Origin: Blastocatellia bacterium
GTDB taxonomy: Bacteria; Acidobacteriota; Blastocatellia; Pyrinomonadales; Pyrinomonadaceae
Direction: 5' to 3'
NCBI GenBank assembly: GCA_003175865.1
Contig: PSRF01000067.1
Span: forward strand, 1 to 5,680
Length of the DNA stretch: 5,680 nt
The notes under the pieces were generated by a model. It ran no database searches, was not told the DNA's origin, and worked only from the letters and a program-made list of their open reading frames with translations. Position numbers and translations under genes: made by a program. Shown one piece after another: positions 5,178-5,680 of this stretch; within the stretch, counting starts at the first letter, position 1, and every line of letters begins with the position of its first letter.

Positions 5178-5680
5178 ATGTCCACTGAGTTAGTAAACAT
5201 CACCATCGACGGCAAGAGCTTTCAGGTGCCTAAAGGTGCGCGCTTGATCGACGTGTGTCGTGATAACGGCTTCGATATTCCTTCGTTCTGTTATTACTCC
5301 GATCTCGCACTCCAGGCGTCGTGCCGGATGTGTCTCGTTCGGATCGAAAAAATGCCGAAATTACAAACGTCATGCACCTTGACGTGTACTGACGGCATGA
5401 TCGTCACAACTCAGAGCGAAGAGATTGAAAAAGCACAACGCGGGATGAACGAATTCCTGCTTGCGAATCATCCACTAGATTGTCCCGTTTGCGATCGCGG
5501 CGGCGAATGCGAGTTGCAAGAGATGACATTCGACTGGGGTGGTCTCGAGGAGCGATTTACTGAAAACAAGAACTACTACCCGGAGAAATACCTTTCGCCG
5601 ATGATCGCTAACGATCAGCAACGTTGCATTCTGTGCAAGCGCTGCACGCGTGTTTGCGACGAGTGGATGGGTGAAGATGC
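5178..5680 (+). CDS. nuoG: NADH-quinone oxidoreductase subunit G (NuoG), N-terminal part, cut by window edge
   Basis: The 75-kDa subunit (Nqo3 family), the iron-sulfur wire between NuoF and the quinone module. The frame opens at ATG 5178 and is still open at the window edge, with 167 codons plus two bases seen. The first part is a plant-type ferredoxin domain with N1b ligands C38, C49, C52 and C66 (C-x10-C-x2-C-x13-C, the spacing of mitochondrial homologues; C70 is an extra nearby cysteine). Next is the His-Cys3 N5 site H98-x3-C102-x2-C105-x5-C111 (HPLDCPVCDRGGEC). Then come the first N4 ligands C150, C153 and C156 in CILCKRC, with the fourth expected beyond the window. C160 is present but is not at the usual fourth-ligand position. 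The large molybdopterin-oxidoreductase-like domain and any extra N7 cluster cannot be judged from this fragment. No Shine-Dalgarno motif is seen before the start. nuoG lies 14 bp after nuoF. Confidence 0.95.
   Translation, partial: MSTELVNITIDGKSFQVPKGARLIDVCRDNGFDIPSFCYYSDLALQASCRMCLVRIEKMPKLQTSCTLTCTDGMIVTTQSEEIEKAQRGMNEFLLANHPLDCPVCDRGGECELQEMTFDWGGLEERFTENKNYYPEKYLSPMIANDQQRCILCKRCTRVCDEWMGED

Noticed and set aside
5178..5680. [FeFe]-hydrogenase or formate dehydrogenase instead of NuoG.
   Set aside because: The ferredoxin-like N-terminus is shared with those families, but the ligand spacing through N1b, N5 and N4 and the position directly after nuoE-nuoF fit NuoG.

Overview
The window is the front part of a bacterial respiratory complex I (NADH:quinone oxidoreductase, NDH-1) operon. 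Seven genes lie head to tail on the + strand in the classical order nuoA-nuoB-nuoC-nuoD-nuoE-nuoF-nuoG. The first six are complete. nuoG runs off the right edge after 167 codons. All six complete reading frames are intact, and nearly every cofactor-ligand motif I could check is present.

Layout: positions 1-233 are an upstream region without a supported gene. It holds a good sigma70-type promoter candidate (TTGACA-N17-TAGCAT, 105-133) and a leader of roughly 95 nt with small competing hairpins. nuoA (234-698) is a membrane-arm subunit. nuoB (709-1338), nuoC (1359-1892) and nuoD (2068-3279) form the quinone-reducing connecting module. nuoE (3340-3870), nuoF (3877-5163) and nuoG (5178 to beyond 5680) form the NADH-oxidising module. 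Electrons would pass from NADH to FMN (NuoF), then along the iron-sulfur clusters of NuoF and NuoG to cluster N2 in NuoB, and on to quinone at the NuoB/NuoD interface. NuoE carries the off-path N1a cluster. The remaining subunits (nuoH-nuoN) are not in the window and would be expected downstream.

Most genes are 6-20 bp apart. The two exceptions are the nuoC-nuoD gap (175 bp) and the nuoD-nuoE gap (60 bp). The nuoC-nuoD gap contains a structured element bounded by 16-bp near-perfect inverted repeats built from a GATTTTT-type heptamer. It is the one stretch that the genes do not explain, and it looks like a small palindromic intergenic repeat or a structured RNA spacer.

Organism: a free-living bacterium with moderate GC content and separate (unfused) nuoC and nuoD. 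Shine-Dalgarno signals are weak at most internal starts. The gene order, the NuoD variant HTGxEK and the heptamer-type intergenic repeats remind me of Acidobacteriota (Blastocatellia-like), but this is an impression from sequence style and not a demonstrated assignment. I did not find an undescribed biological system here. The coding content is a standard housekeeping respiratory complex.
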